Virus record (IMG/VR): IMGVR_UViG_3300032116_001510
Coordinates: 1-21,470 of that record
Origin: a virus
DNA length: 21,470 nucleotides
Reading direction: 5' to 3' (one strand)
Shown here: positions 21,139 through 21,470 of the stretch, piece by piece
Layout of the letters: each line of letters starts with the position of its first letter
How positions within the stretch are numbered: position 1 is the stretch's first letter
The notes under the pieces: generated by a model
What the model was told of the DNA's origin: nothing
What the model saw: the letters and a program-made list of their open reading frames with translations, nothing else
Database searches by the model: none
Made by a program: the position numbers and the translations under genes

Positions 21139-21167
21139 ATTATAACATAAAGAAATGAAATTAGCAA
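21139..21167 (-). promoter_or_regulatory. Sigma70-type promoter with extended -10
   Basis: Minus-strand TTGCTA (21162-21167), a 17-base spacer and TATAAT (21139-21144) preceded by TGT, the ideal extended -10. The predicted start is the A of the ATG at 21132, so the transcript would be leaderless. It probably drives the early block to the terminator at 18470-18495. Confidence 0.75.
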
Positions 21168-21174
21168 CTTTGTC

Positions 21175-21468
21175 TTAACCATTTCTTTTGTCGAAATTTA
21201 CGAAAACGATTTCTGAATTTTTTGGAGAATCAAATGGGTCTTTAACTTCGTAGCTTAAACTTAAATCATCCCATGATACTGTCTGTTTTATTAATTTAAC
21301 TAGCTTTTTTGATTTTGATGAGCTAATAGAATTTACATTGTTAAACTTTGGCGACGCTTCATTCCACCAACCTGGTTCATTAAATGGTCCAAAGTTTTCT
21401 TCAATAGAATGTAAATGATGTATATCGTCACTGTATAAGCTTGTAACGGAAATGTCTGTTACAAGCAT
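21175..21468 (-). CDS. Unknown protein at the right edge, possibly 5'-truncated (97 aa visible)
   Basis: I do not recognise this protein. The visible part has a strand-like start (LVTDISVTSLYSDDIHHLHSIEE), an aromatic patch (FGPFNEPGWWNE), a Ser/Lys stretch (SISSSKSKKLVKLIK) and SWDDLSLSYEVKDPF. The ATG at 21468 is two bases from the window edge, so its ribosome site cannot be seen and the true start may lie further out. The stop at 21175 is directly before the promoter of the DnaE-like gene. The Trp/Asp-rich patch does not match a motif I know. Confidence 0.55.
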   Translation of the reverse strand: MLVTDISVTSLYSDDIHHLHSIEENFGPFNEPGWWNEASPKFNNVNSISSSKSKKLVKLIKQTVSWDDLSLSYEVKDPFDSPKNSEIVFVNFDKRNG

Positions 21469-21470
21469 TC

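Noticed and set aside
1-21470. tRNA genes
   Set aside because: No cloverleaf with a TTCRANNC-type T-loop and paired acceptor ends was seen in the gaps, which are too short for a tRNA apart from 17528-17694. A tRNAscan run would settle it.

Overview
The window looks like part of the genome of a T4-like tailed phage (myovirus) from a marine setting, of the kind that infects cyanobacteria or SAR11-type bacteria. The evidence is AT-rich DNA, dense packing with ATGA/TAATG overlaps, nearly all genes on the minus strand, a T4 gp44-type clamp-loader ATPase, a phage PhoH, a GroES-like co-chaperonin, several Asn/Thr/Gly-rich tail-fibre-like proteins, and promoter motifs close to the T4 late consensus TATAAATA (here mostly GATAAATA). 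The host cannot be fixed from this sequence alone. No tRNA, CRISPR array, insertion sequence or integrase was seen, and no gene-free stretch exceeds 300 bases.

Layout from right to left, the direction most genes are transcribed. (1) 18.5-21.5 kb, early/replication block: an unknown protein at the edge, a short DnaE-like fragment behind a good sigma70-type promoter, a small conserved-looking protein, a GroES-like co-chaperonin, an unknown 106-aa protein, the clamp-loader ATPase and an 85-aa protein, ending at a bidirectional terminator. (2) 17.7-18.5 kb: phoH, the only plus-strand gene, converging on that terminator. (3) 15.8-17.5 kb: two unknown proteins and a putative holin behind a late-type promoter. 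(4) 12.0-15.8 kb: dnaJ-like, clpA-like and an unknown 221-aa protein. (5) 7.1-12.0 kb, late module: a 55-aa protein, a beta-rich 112-aa protein, a pol-beta-type nucleotidyltransferase, a KxDG protein resembling a ligase-fold nucleotidyltransferase, an HxGH adenylyl/cytidylyltransferase-like protein and a GT-A glycosyltransferase, closed by a strong terminator. (6) 0-7.1 kb: a second pol-beta-type nucleotidyltransferase with an extra C-terminal domain, then four tail-fibre-like genes and one small protein.

Two features stand out. First, two late-type promoters sit inside inverted repeats that would hide the ribosome-binding site in read-through RNA but not in RNA started at the late promoter, the arrangement known for the T4 lysozyme gene e. 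Second, five enzymes of four nucleotidyl- or glycosyl-transfer folds are clustered next to the fibre genes, which suggests a modification or conjugation pathway of unknown substrate. The phage also carries Hsp100, Hsp40 and Hsp10 homologues within about 8 kb, and the Hsp100 keeps an IGF tripeptide where ClpA docks ClpP.

Several starts were chosen by hand. ATGA overlaps favour ATG at 9641 and 10765 over upstream TTG codons. TTG appears to be the real start for phoH, the clpA-like gene, the 221-aa gene and the 85-aa gene.
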